Shown piece after piece: positions 48,388 to 60,310 of a DNA stretch of 64,000 bases. The DNA is from Sclerodactyla briareus (Eukaryota > Echinodermata > Holothuroidea > Dendrochirotida > Sclerodactylidae), in NCBI GenBank assembly GCA_026419785.1, contig JAODTK010002621.1, forward strand, positions 299,744 through 363,743. The letters are read 5' to 3'. Position numbers and translations under genes: made by a program. Under the pieces are notes generated by a model that was given only the letters and a program-made list of their open reading frames with translations, searched no databases and had not been told where the DNA came from. The stretch's first letter is position 1; each line of letters begins with the position of its first letter.

Positions 48388-49029
48388 TTACAGGCTCATT
48401 GCCGCTAATGGTATCAAAGCCCCGGACATGAGGATAACTGAAGCTCCTATACCAAAACGAAGTCATTGTGGAACCCGTTGCTAACCTGTATTGACAGCGC
48501 CCTAATATATAGTGCTATGAAGTGACATATGTGATTCGGGTCAGACATGAGTTCGATTTCGTCGAAGATGGAATTATACTCCGTTGACAGCCCTTAATTC
48601 GAGCCTCACATTATCAAGCTCTTGTTCATTCCGTTGATGTCATATTTTTACGCCTTAGATGGAGAATTCTGCCAGACGCACTCGATCGTATTCAAGACTT
48701 AATCATTGTTGTTATGTGCCTTCCGTAATAGATCGGCTGTTTCCAGCGTTTTCTGAAACAGGGGTGTTGTGGTAACCCTCATGAAGTGTGCAGAATTTTG
48801 CACGATGATATAAATCTGTACTTGGAGACAACGACGGTCGGTATTTCGGGGCGGTGTCTCTGGTCGAAGAACTTCGCGGAGTAAGAGTAAACAACGACTA
48901 GCGGAGTTTTACGATGTTACACACGATAGGGTGCCGCCTCACTTCGAGATTGGTTCTTGAACGGAATTTTGGACAGGGCACACAGACGCACTCCGATTGT
49001 CATCTCCAGGTAAATAATAGCGCATGACT
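48388..49029. other. no gene recognised
   Basis: Nothing recognisable; GC content rises toward 49000. Confidence 0.45.
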
Positions 49030-49345
49030 GGTATGTAGTGCCATCTCGCGCAACTGGTTGTCGTTGTAAATAAGTCACTCTGAACTTATGCCGTCCACAA
49101 GCTCCTATCGCTTGTCAGGTATTTTTCCATATTTTTCAAGAAGAATGTATTTTCTATTACTACGAGTTTCCCGAAATAACATGTAAAATTGACCCGTCGT
49201 GCCTAACGTACACAGCAATGGTAAATGCTACATAGGATTCGGTCTTTTGCGTGCATTTCCCACCATGCCCCGCGCGTTCAATCGGCTGCAAACTACAGAG
49301 CCGACCTCACTCTATCTATCATTCGTGGTCTCTGCCCAGCACCAT
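49030..49345 (+). promoter_or_regulatory. third copy of the promoter-like core
   Basis: It aligns with the minus strand of 41060-40740. Shared words are TATGTAGTGCC, CGCAACTGGTT, GCCGTCCA, TTTTTCCATATTTTTCAAG, ACTACGAGTT, AAAATTGACCCG, CATTTCCCACCATGC and GAGCCGACCTCACTCTAT-like. The Staf/ZNF143-like word here is TTTCCCACCATGCCCCGCGC (49256-49275), a better match to the consensus than in the core at 40.8 kb. The downstream candidate exon is not present here. Confidence 0.65.
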
Positions 49346-49409
49346 CGCAGTGACTATGGAACGCCGAAGGCGCCAAAAAAATTAGGCTGGCTTCATCGTT
49401 TGATACGTG

Positions 49410-49990
49410 AATCTTAAGCGGAATAACGACAGAAGTCATTATTCACCTATGTTCCAAGCCACATAACGAGAAAATTGCTCGTTTAGCGCCAAGTAATCGG
49501 GGACGAAAAATGATGCGCCATATTGCGCAAAATTCAAGGCATTTCATGGGGTTTACCCGTCGTTTTCAGTGCCGTAGTAATAATGTGGGGGGGTGGGGGG
49601 GGGGTGGGGACGTTCCTTAGTCATGATGCCACCGTCTCATGCCGCAATAACGAATTCTTTTCGCATTTTATTCGTCTATTCGGAGCGGCATAATAATGAC
49701 TTAGTGATCGTTATTCCGCCTATCCCCGTCATCATAATGACTTAGCTGGTCCGTATTCCTCCTCTCTCGATTCATAAGAATGACTTAGTTTCTCGTTATT
49801 CTGCCTATCCCCGAGTCATAAAAAATGCCGTAATTACGCATTATTCCGCCATTTGATCCATAATAATGACTTGGTTACTCATTATGTGGCATTGGAACGT
49901 AGACAGGCATAATGAGTTCTTGGTCGTTATTCCGCTGGGATCGGTGTATAACGGTTAGACCGGCATAATTTTTGGCGCATGTCGCGCATA
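49410..49990. repeat. tandem array of dyad-containing units, about 40-46 bp
   Basis: Units of the type TAATAATGACTTAGTGATCG followed by TTATTCCGCCTATCCCCGTCA recur about six times between 49620 and 49960 (TAATGAC-like starts near 49694, 49736, 49779, 49815, 49864, 49909). Each unit contains the dyad AATAATGAC...GTTATT. An inverted instance (GCGGAATAACGACAGAAGTC) lies at 49420-49440. GCGCCATATTGCGC near 49516 and GGCGCATGTCGCGC near 49974 may mark the ends of a host element. A G-rich run lies at 49585-49610. Confidence 0.7.
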
Positions 49991-52900
49991 TTTTGTAAGA
50001 TAGAAATTATGGCGCTTGTTCCGAAATGTACAAACTGCCAGAATTTCTGGCAACGATACGAGGAGTAGGGAGTATTGTTTTCGATCAAAACAATTTATAT
50101 CAGTATGGTGTTATTATGATCGTGCACGTGGCAGGCTATGATCATGCATGATGCATGCGATGCATGAACTTGACATTCTGCTTCTGCGCGCGCCCTCGGG
50201 TATAACCGTAATATTATAGTGGTTAAGTCAAAGTCAAACTCATCTTGCCTAGGCTAATATACATCAGAACGAGCTGACCGCTATTTCATAATGGAGCGAA
50301 TCTTGAGGGAAACTGGGACTGCAGGAAGCCATACCGGATTCCACGAGAAACGTAACTATAGTATAGTCTACTCTACACCTGAAGGTTAGGCTTGGCTACG
50401 ACGGTTAGGGGCCAGCTAGTTTCTAGTAATAAGAGTAGCCTATACAGGCTTAGTACTATTAGTATAGTTATCCTGTATAAACGTACTAACATGTAATAAA
50501 ATAGGGTATGTTAACCATGCACAAGCGGTCGGAAACGTTAGCATTAATAATAGTTCTAGTATCATACAAAATCAATCAAAAACAGCTATCATATCACATC
50601 GTTTCGATTGTTGTGACCGACGTCTGGCCATTTCATCCCTTGGTTAAAGTCAAGAAAGTTAGTCAAATGACTTGACAAAAGGCTTGAGGCTTAGGTAGGA
50701 CTAAATTGATAAACGTTATAGGCATAGGCCTAGGCTAAGCTCTCAGTAGTTGTATAGCAGGGGAAATTTGCCCAGAACTTATCCAATCTCACTTGGAAAC
50801 AGTTTCAAACTTCAATATTGGCATTCACAAATTAGGCCTAAGTGACAGCGAATTCCAATGACAGGAATGACTACAGGTAGGCTAGGGCGAGGGACTAGTC
50901 GTGACTCGGGAGTGCTTCCGAGTATGGTAAAACACACCAGCATTTAATCACAACAGCTAGGCTAGCCTAGCCTGCGCTTGCGGCTAAGACCTTTACTAAA
51001 GCCTGCGTTCCACAACTCGAGGCCTAGGCTGTTTAAGGCGTAGCGCTAAGCGGCCAACTTATGTTCAAATTCAGTTCCTGACAAGCTTGCATCTCAATTA
51101 ATAAACCACAAAAGACCAATTATTGTAGTAAGAAAAGGTTTGGAACTCATTTATTCCATATATTGGGTCTTTGGAAAGTGAGAATTACCAAAAATAGGCC
51201 CAGAATCAGTAAGTAATCTATCAGAATTCAGTGATCACAAGTTGATCAAGGCCTTGCACAAGTTGTTGTTCGCCGTTGCCATCTTAAGTGAGGAATAATA
51301 GGCAGATTTTCTATAGGGAATGTATTGTAGGGGCCATATGAATGATAGGTTCACAAAAATGAGGCCTAGCCCCGAGTGCAAACACTTCTGTTTACAAAAA
51401 CTATGTTTCAAAAAAGACAGGCTGGGAAAAACCAGGTGTGATTTTCCCCAAGTATTACAGTAAAAATTAGGCTTACAAGTATCATTTTTATTACTATGAA
51501 ATTTTAAACATGTAGTGGATTGAAATGCTCTTGAATGATCTTTTGAATGTTATAGAGGGATGTGTAATTGAGAGAGACGTTGGAGTCATGAGGTGACGGA
51601 TTCGTCACCTTCATGGGCAGTGTGCTAAAGTTAAAATTTCTTCGATAAGTGACTAGAATAGCCTATTATGTGATATGTGTAGGGAGGAGGAAACGGGCGA
51701 GGCGAGGTAGCGGATTAGGCAGTACTAATATGGGTATTCTGGACGGTCTGAGAGCAAAAAAAAAAAAAAAAAGGCCCTCATGCCCAAAACTTCAGCGAAG
51801 TTAGGACGACCGAAACTTTTTTTTTTTTTTACTTGGCCTTACTGTCAGAACAGTAAGAGGGGAATATTTACTAAAGTCTCTAAATAGAGGGGGGGCTGTA
51901 CAGGGAAAGTCGGGACTTAGACCTAAGCAGTACATCAGACCTGGTACCCAGGTGCACCACAATAGCCTAACCAAAGCGCTAAGGCTTATTAGCTTCTGCT
52001 AGAATAAGGTCTATAGATGAATGACGTCTCTGAAAATTGAGGGAGGCAGAATGAAACACAGCGAATAAAAAAACAACACCATTTTGAAAATATGTAGGTC
52101 ACAAATTTTGAGGATACCATTGACTTTGCATGGACAAAAATTAGTGTGTAACTCCAGGATTTTCGATACACCCCTGACATGTCTAGGGCTATAGACAGGT
52201 GCATGTAGGTTGTGATGATAGAAAATTACATCTTCATTCTACTATGTATATACATCCACAGTTTGAAGGTTGTTGTAGACTCGCAATTTTTGGAATGTGG
52301 CGGCAACCATGCCTCATTGGACAGATTTACCTGAGCGACGCAACTGTGGTGGATTCCAGAGCCTTTTAGGGTTGTTTAGGGTTAATCTCTTAAATTGGAT
52401 GCATGTGGACTGAATTATGTTTACCTGAGCCGCCAAGGTCATCTCAAGTTCAAAGTCACTGTTATGTGGGTGTGCTTTTGGGCCTTGAATCGCTCAAGTT
52501 TAGGAATACATGAATGGAGCCAAACCAGTGCATAGCCCAGAAATTTATGGGGATGGGTCTGAGGGGAGGGGGTGTGCCCACAAATTTCAAGACCTCTAGT
52601 GCAAAATGGTGCAATATAAAGCCTATGATCCACCAAAATGCCAGTAAAATTGGGAAGAATTCTACAATTGTGCAATTTTTTCTTTCAATAAGCCATGGAT
52701 TGGAAATATTAGGAAGGGGGGAGGGGTTGGAACCCTGGCTAGGGTTCCTAGTTTCAAACAGAATAACATAGAAGTGGGAGGATCCGCAAACATTCACAAC
52801 TGAATAAATGGGACGGACACAGGTTTCTACATCTTTCAACTTGTATATTAGTAATTACCGTATAGGAACCGTGTACTGATGAAGTTATTGTTACACTGAA

Positions 52901-55900
52901 CTACTCAGAATTGAAAATTTTGATGCTCTGCGCATGGAATGTTCCATAGAAGAGGTTTTTTTCAAAGATCGAGCCCATGGGGCATAACTAAATGTTAGTA
53001 TGTTCAACCATGGAGCATTTGTTCAACCAAGTACTAGGCCTAATGAGAAATCTGCAACAAAACTTACAGTGGCCGCACCTCCAGGCCGGCTTTTGAAAAT
53101 TGTTGTGAGGTGTAATTTTGAAGGTGGAAGTAACACTTGCTTAAGTACCATTACTTAACAGAGTAATGGATCTTCAAAAGGCTGGGATTCTTCAGAGGCA
53201 TTAAAATTATGAAGAGACTGAGAAACCGATACTGTAAAGTGATAGTGCATAGACCACTTTCGGTGAATATAATATCAGGATGAGGTTGAAATTAGTTGTT
53301 AATGTAATAATCAAAGTTTAAGCATTGCCCTATCTCAAACGCATCCCCTCGTTAGGCCCTAAAAAGTTACAATAACCACCATACGGTAGGTAGGGGTGCC
53401 TAGGCGAGGTCATGCAGACTCATGCTCGGGATGGTTAGTGCTTTGGAAGTGCAACTGCATATTGTGCACCTAATTTTGAGTTAGGCCTTGGCCCATCAAC
53501 GTTTTACATCATACTTATCATTGCATGCAAGGGTCAAGATTTCCTAGTCGATCATCACCAAGTCACTGTACAAATTGAATGGGGCCCGACCAAGTCATTC
53601 AATTCAGTAGTGGCCATTTAACATCCAGCTGAAGTTAAGCCTTAGTACAACACGAAAAAATCCAGTTTAAATTAAAAAATTGTCTTCCTAATATAAAGAA
53701 GTATTATGACATCCAAATGAGAGTCAAAAAATGCATGTAGATGTAAAGCAAAGTGGCCACCCCCTCAAAACATCCGGGCTATGGGCCTGTACTCATCAAT
53801 GCAAACGGGTAGGTGGCCTACGGCCTATCGGATTTATTGTACAAATGAGAGGGGAGGGAGCAGAGGCATTGGTGCCCAGCTCCCCAGTCTGGGGTGGGAT
53901 CCCACTGTGGCCCTGCACTCCCAATAATTGAAATCCCATATGTGTTATATTAGCCTGTCTAATACGGGATTAAAACTGAGTGGCACAAATACATTTGGAG
54001 CCACACAAGTGACCTAGCTGGCAAATTGTTTCTCAAAGGCAGGGGAAATTCAAACCAAATATACACCTATTGTGGATTGAAATGAACTGTCTCAATGTGC
54101 CCCACATGTAATTTAGTATCAGAATAACCCAAAATTTAATTGAGGCCTATCAGTTGGTAATACAGTCCTGATTAGGCCTTTTGGTACCAGTGACAACAGT
54201 CACAAATCAAAATCACAATGATGGGGTCTGCGGGGAGGTGGTTTTGTCCACTTCCCCATCTGAGCGAAAAGCAGTTTTAGAGGCCTTTACATGCAAAATG
54301 GTGCAATGTTGTGAGCATGGGTGGAAAAATTGGAACTTGAACGCTCCTCCCAGGAAATCTTGCCATTGGGGGAAAAATCTTGCAATATGGAGGGAGGTTG
54401 GGAAATTTTCAGTTTTGGGGGATATCGTTGTCATAGTACTGGGAAATCCATTCTCCTTCCCGGAAATTAATTTTTCCAGCAATGGTTTTGAGCCTGAAAT
54501 ACTAGTAGCAATCAAATGATGCCCCCAAAATTGTAAAACGCTCTTAATTTTTTTGCCAAATTGCATTCAACTTCGGTTCATCGAAGGGGGGTTCAGAAAC
54601 CGCTGAACCAGATACGAATAGTGACAAAATTATGTCAGCGTTTGTTCCAATAAAATTGACAATTATAGTGGTAAATTGATGAAAACAGCATGTTTCACAC
54701 GAGATTAATGCAACATGTAGCCTGCCTAAGGATACTGAACAATATAAGCAAAACAATTCAGGTGTACTGCATAGGCAATGAAGAGATGATAATTAATATT
54801 AAACTCCAAGGCATGATAGGTGATCTGATAAGGGGACAGAGGAATGAGTAATATCGGAGACATAGGTTGATTGACAGCATGAAATGAAAAGCTATAGAGA
54901 TATCTAATGGAGGGGTGGTGGAGGTTTTCCCTCTCCCGTGGGCAAGAAAATGCGAGTTGGGGGCCCATAGATTGCCCTAAATTGAGCCCAAAATAGAATA
55001 ATACCAACAAGTTAAATTAAGGAAGATGCATGCTCAGTTCGGGCAAACATTTCTTCCATTCTTCACGAGAGTCTTAACCCCCACCCCCTTCCCTCCGCCC
55101 ATTCATTTAGGAACACTGCATGGACTGAACGAATAGCTTTCATTCTTGGGGTGGTGGAGTGGGAGGATGACCCCTCCACTGCCCTGCTACCATCTGCTCA
55201 TGCCAGAGTTCTTAGAATGAGGCCTTTGGGATTTCCCTTCTGGGAGGGCCAGTTGGTAAACAACTATTTATTTACTATAAGTCTTCGAAGTGTTGACAAA
55301 TCAGAATAACGGTATGATGAGAAGTCCTGTTTGGCTGTCGGCGGACAAATCAGTCCGGTATAAATCCAACATGAAATACAGTTTATTAATGTGGGGGTGG
55401 GGACATGTGACTAATATTCATGAATAGAGGAAGAGAGGCAAGGAAATCCCTCTAAGATCCTCGAATCTATTTATTGTTAATTTTAGTACTTAAATTCGCC
55501 AAAATGTGTTGCCCTCTTAAAATTCTGCGGTTGCCCAAACCCCCTCCCTTTCCCTCAAATCCGGAAAAGTCTGCATTGCCACGGTTTAGATCGGTTCTGT
55601 GCAGAAATTCAGACCTCTACGTACTCTCTAGGGTACTCACAGGAATAGGCTGGTAAATGTTTACAGCTGCTATGGTTGAAATACAAGCTATGGAGCATGC
55701 AACACAATTTGAAGCTGGGAGTCACTGCGTCAGAAGCATTTCCGGGACCTAATACCCAGTTTATCAAACCCAGTTACACATCTTCTCTCACTGGCTTTCG
55801 GGACGATTTCCTTACTGCGAGGTTAGTGGCCACAGTATTTCAAAGGGGAGGCAGTGATCTGTGAGAACTTTGGTTGTGACTAATTCGTTGTCACAAAGAA

Positions 55901-57081
55901 TTCTAAGATTTAGCTTCATAGGCGAGAACAGGTATATATTAGTTCCTGTGATTACTATGGAGCTTTAGTCGGAAATCACATGCTTTCTCACTCAATGCAC
56001 GCGTGGTATGTCCTGACGCTGGCTTCCAAGCAGTAACAGCCTGTATAATGGAATATTCTCTACGTGGGGCATGGGTTTGAGTACTACTCAACGCTGATTG
56101 GCCGCATGTCGGCAGTGATTGGTCAGCTTTCGATCGTGTCCTTTGTGGTATTTTTAATTATTGTGACTTTGCTGTTTATTTGGGGCGGCCTGTGTTTTCC
56201 TGGTTTATTAATAGTGTGCATGGTAATTTTTCATGATTATTTGTCTAATTAAGGCGGTTTTACAGAGTCTATTGCAAAAAACCTTTTTCACTGTTTAATT
56301 ACCGAGAATGAGAGTCCACAGTAAAGCCTATTGGCGGAGTCTCTGGGTTGCGACGTTTTCCGGCCGGGATAATTACACAACGCAGTGAACAAAATTAGCA
56401 GTAGTTCGGTAGTCTGAGACGCCCCCAAAATTACAAAGGAAAACCAGAACGTAACAATATAGTGTGCGTGCAGGGAGTCCTGATTGAAGGATTTTCTGGA
56501 TGAGGACTACCAGGACGGAATCGCCTAAATTTTTTGTCACTGCAATGACTCTTGGTTCTATCTCTGAACTAGGCATAAACATTCACCTGCCGGAAGCCTT
56601 TTTACTCCCCCTAGTTTAAAACGTTTATAGGCAATGTATAGTGATAAGGAAGGGCTAATATCACTTCTAGCAATTGAAAGATGAATAATTTATTCAATGC
56701 AATTTCAATCACAAGATGGCTCCTATGTGATATTCCTGATTTCAGTAGTATGCGAGAGGGAAAAAAATTATATAGGTCAGAACATGGCAAGGCTGGTTGA
56801 CAGTTAGCTTAGTGTGAAGAGACTCTCTTTAGAAATACAGGGTTGGTATGTCAATCAATCATCAACACAAGATAACACAGTGAATGGGAGGAGTGGAGGG
56901 GGGGGGAGTGGTTCGATGAAGGACCTGACAGGGTTACAGAACTATTAAATGGGATCCCTCATGCCCAGTAGTGACTATGTTAGCAAAGGCAAATCGGGGC
57001 ATACACTGGGGAGACGAAATTTCTAGAGCAGGGCAACACTTTTTTAGAATTTACCTCTGTGGAAAGTTTGGTCACTCATTA
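49991..57081. other. long stretch without a recognised gene
   Basis: No coding sequence, RNA gene or clear repeat family was recognised in about 7 kb. There are AGGCCTA-rich patches (50700-51040), an A-run near 51757-51773, a T-run near 51820, and a G-run near 56897. Two inverted CCAAT boxes (GATTGGCCG, GATTGGTCAG) 25 bases apart at 56094-56125 are promoter-like, but no gene could be tied to them. Confidence 0.45.
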
Positions 57082-57627
57082 GGAGCTTTCACACCGGACG
57101 CGCGACGCGACGGGACGCGACGCGACGCGATTAAAAAAAGGTGGCAGGACCTTTCACACCGACGGGCGATGTTTTCACCCTCAGCGATGTTGTTTTTGAT
57201 GGCGCGCGCGGGGGATATTTTGTCATGTGAGTGTAGAGCATTTATATGTAATAAACTATTACAATACCGAAATCACTTACATTATGTCATCGATAAATCC
57301 ATCCCAACGAGGTATAACCATCCCGGTTCCTTCTTCTATACATACATGATATCCACGTTTCTAGATCGATATAATGGAAATTTACCAACCGATCATGTGA
57401 TATTACAGAGAGCGATGAATGGTCACCGAAAAATATCGCTCGCGACATCGGCCGACAAGCGACAAAAAAGTTGAAATTATTTCAACTCGAAAATATCGCG
57501 TCGCGGCGCGCCCGCGCCCGTCGTGCGACGGTCTTGTTGAAAGGGCCGACTAATCCTATTGCCTTTCAACTTTGTTATGCGTCGTTATCGCGTCGCGTCG
57601 CGCGCCGGTGTGAATGTTGAAAGGGCC
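57082..57627. mobile_element. CGACG-rich DNA-transposon relic with nested inverted ends
   Basis: The outer ends are GGAGCTTTCACACCGGACGC and, inverted, GGCCCTTTCAACATTCACAC followed by CGGCGCGCGACGCGACGCG. Both run into GCGACGCGAC tandem words. A second pair lies inside: CCTTTCACACCGACGGGCG (about 57149) against CCCTTTCAACAAGACCGTCG (inverted, about 57530-57546). The flanks are CATTA and TTTAC, so a 3-bp duplication of TTA/TTT type is possible but not proven. The 167-residue plus-strand frame crossing the left end (56971-57474) shows no transposase motif. Confidence 0.78.
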
Positions 57628-58280
57628 TTTACTCAAGTTAAGCATGAGGGGGTTGGTGAGTGGGCCAATGTAAGAAAAAAATAGAAAGGGCCAAATGAAT
57701 ATAGTTGGACGAAGAAGCAATTGTCTCATTAATAGGTTCTTAATTATACTCCATTTGGGCAACCTACAGGCCAAGTATGAAGCACATTGACCTTTTATTC
57801 TGTAGTTCTATGCTTTACAAGCATTTCAGAGGTTGACATCTGCGACCTCAAAGACCAATGGCATAAAAAATTATAGGCTATTGTATTGTCCATATGGACA
57901 AGGTACATGCTACATATGAAGGCGTATACATTTACATTGTCCAGCTGTGGTCATTACAAGATTCAGAGTTGCATGATCCTGTGACACCAACGGCCTTGAA
58001 GATGATAGGGCGTTCTTCCATTCGGTATGGCACAGTAGGTCGAATAGAAGCCAGTTGGCCTTTGCATTCATCAGTTATAGTGCTCACAAAATGTTAAGTG
58101 TTTGACCTCGTGGTCTGAAACGACTTGAAACAGCAAAAAAAAAAAACAATGGAGTTCTAGCATTTCATGTGGACAAACAGATAAACTAAATATGAAGTCT
58201 ATAGACCTTTGTGTTCATCAGTTATTCTTACGCACACGCTGTGTCAGATAAGTCTTTGATATCACGCCAAAACGATATTC
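57628..58280. other. no gene recognised
   Basis: Nothing recognisable; an A-run lies at 58135-58146. Confidence 0.45.
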
Positions 58281-58289
58281 GGGCAATTC

Positions 58290-60310
58290 CACGGTAACGG
58301 AATTACTTTTGAGCTCTTCTGCCAACAAATTTCCCTATACACACTACCAGATAAACTTTAGCTGAGTGTAGCCTGGGTTAGTTTATACTGGGACCAGCAC
58401 CTATCTGATAATATGTGAACCTAACCAAGACCAACTACAAAGTACAGGATGCAATTCAAACTGGTAACTGACATTACATGAAAAGACATGAGAAGAAATA
58501 GTGGACAATGTTGAAATGTGAAGTTAGTATTCTCCCCAAACGTCCAGATTAGCATTAATCACTAGAGATTAATTAATAAAGGACATGTCATATGTAATGC
58601 AAAGAAACATGACATAAAATTTCGGTAAAAAAAATTCTGAAAAAAAAACTGGTAACGGACGTTACAGTTAATGGACGTTACCATTCGTGCACAGAAAATA
58701 TTGAAGGAATCATATAAAAATGTAAAATAATTATTGGGGATAACAACATAAATTGGAATAGATCATCCATTTGCCAAACTAAACCCTAGAAAAATCACCA
58801 GACCTTTAAACCATGTGGATATACCCAAATTGGTAGCTGACGCAACGTACAGTACTGACGTTACACTATACCGTAAACCGGTGCTGAAATTACAATGTCA
58901 TTAGTTCAAAAATAACCCAATATGGCCAAAGTGATAAGAAAATATCAAAACAAGCAACCCAAATCTTCTCATACATGGTTAATATATGATGCTTTATATT
59001 AATATCTTGCCGAATCCCTAGAATGTCCTATATTAGCTTTAATGTGAAACAAAAATTGTGTGTGCTTAATTGCCGATGTAGTTTTTCAAATGTAAGTTTG
59101 GCATGAAAGTCAATTGAGGACAACAGCAAACTTATATGTTGGCATGTTTACGAAGTTGCTGAGCTATCATTTACCCTCCATGTGGGCCTTTCCCCCGTAA
59201 TGGGATCCAACTGATGTCAAAATGTTGGCGTGAAGGTACTCAGTCATTTTCTGCTATGTGACATGTGTTAAAAAGTGATGTGCAGGTCAAAAATATAAAA
59301 ACACATGGCCATATTTGACATGCGATTTTTATTTTGGGGAGATGTTCATCTTTAATCTGCGGATATAAGCTCCCTTAATTTGTGACATCATTTGCTCAGG
59401 AATTTTCTGACATTGTTCAGATAGAAAGTCACCACCCAGCTCCACCAGTCCTATTAGGGTTTTCTTACCTTGTGACAGCATCGGAAAATAAAATATAAAC
59501 CTTTCAAATGAGATATTAAGAGGAAAGTGCTTCCTACAGACACATTTTTGTACATGTCCGTATGTAACATTGTCCATCCAACATGTTAAACACGCACGCA
59601 TTTAACCTGCCCTTTCTTTCCTAACCATTTAACCAAAACCCTTTATTGCTCAAAACAAAAACCCATAAGGTAAATAACTTTCGCTATATAGTTTTGAAAT
59701 TTTACTAACATTTAATATGCCACCACGGAAATTGTCCCGTCCACACAAATTGGTACGTAGTAACATATGAAATTTTCTAACTCATCTTCTAGGAGGATAT
59801 TCCAAAGGTAAACCTTTAATGTAACTTGTGGCTTTAGAGCAGTTCTTTCTCATAACGACAACAGAGTTGTTTAAAAAATTAAAAAATATAACATTTGTGC
59901 ACGTCATTAAGAGGTAATATGATGTCCGTCCAACGTCACGCATGTACCTTTGTCCGTCCATGTTACATAAGTTACAAAAAAATGTCAAGGATTTTTAAAA
60001 TTCTACTTCAACATGAAACAATGTGCGAAAATGAAACCCCTTTTTGATTGCTTCAGTTTGATCTGTCATTTGTAGCCAGGCAACAGATCACCTTAGAGTA
60101 GAAAAATGGTCCGCCATGTTACATACATTACATCTGGGTCCGGGATAGAAATAGGATTATATGCATTACAGTGGGTGATGCCATATTCTGAGGAAGACAG
60201 CAGAAAATATTATTTGGGTCATCAAATGTACACATTACTGCTTGAATTTTTGTGAAAAAAAACTGTTTCCAGATATGTAATATTCCTCCTTTTAACAATT
60301 TTGTCCGTCC
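58290..60310. repeat. recurrent GTAACGGACGTTAC / TGTCCGTCCATGTTAC words
   Basis: Related words recur at irregular but often 160-200 bp intervals. The forward type is at about 58298, 58455, 58652, 58670 and 58834. The reverse-complement type is at about 59556, 59734, 59922, 59952, 60109 and 60302. The sequence between them is not obviously similar. This may be a very old satellite-like array with a switch of orientation near 59.2 kb, or shared binding sites. Confidence 0.35.

Noticed and set aside
56971-57474. 167-residue plus-strand frame
   Set aside because: Starts outside and runs through the inverted end and CGACG repeats of a MITE-like element; no transposase motif.
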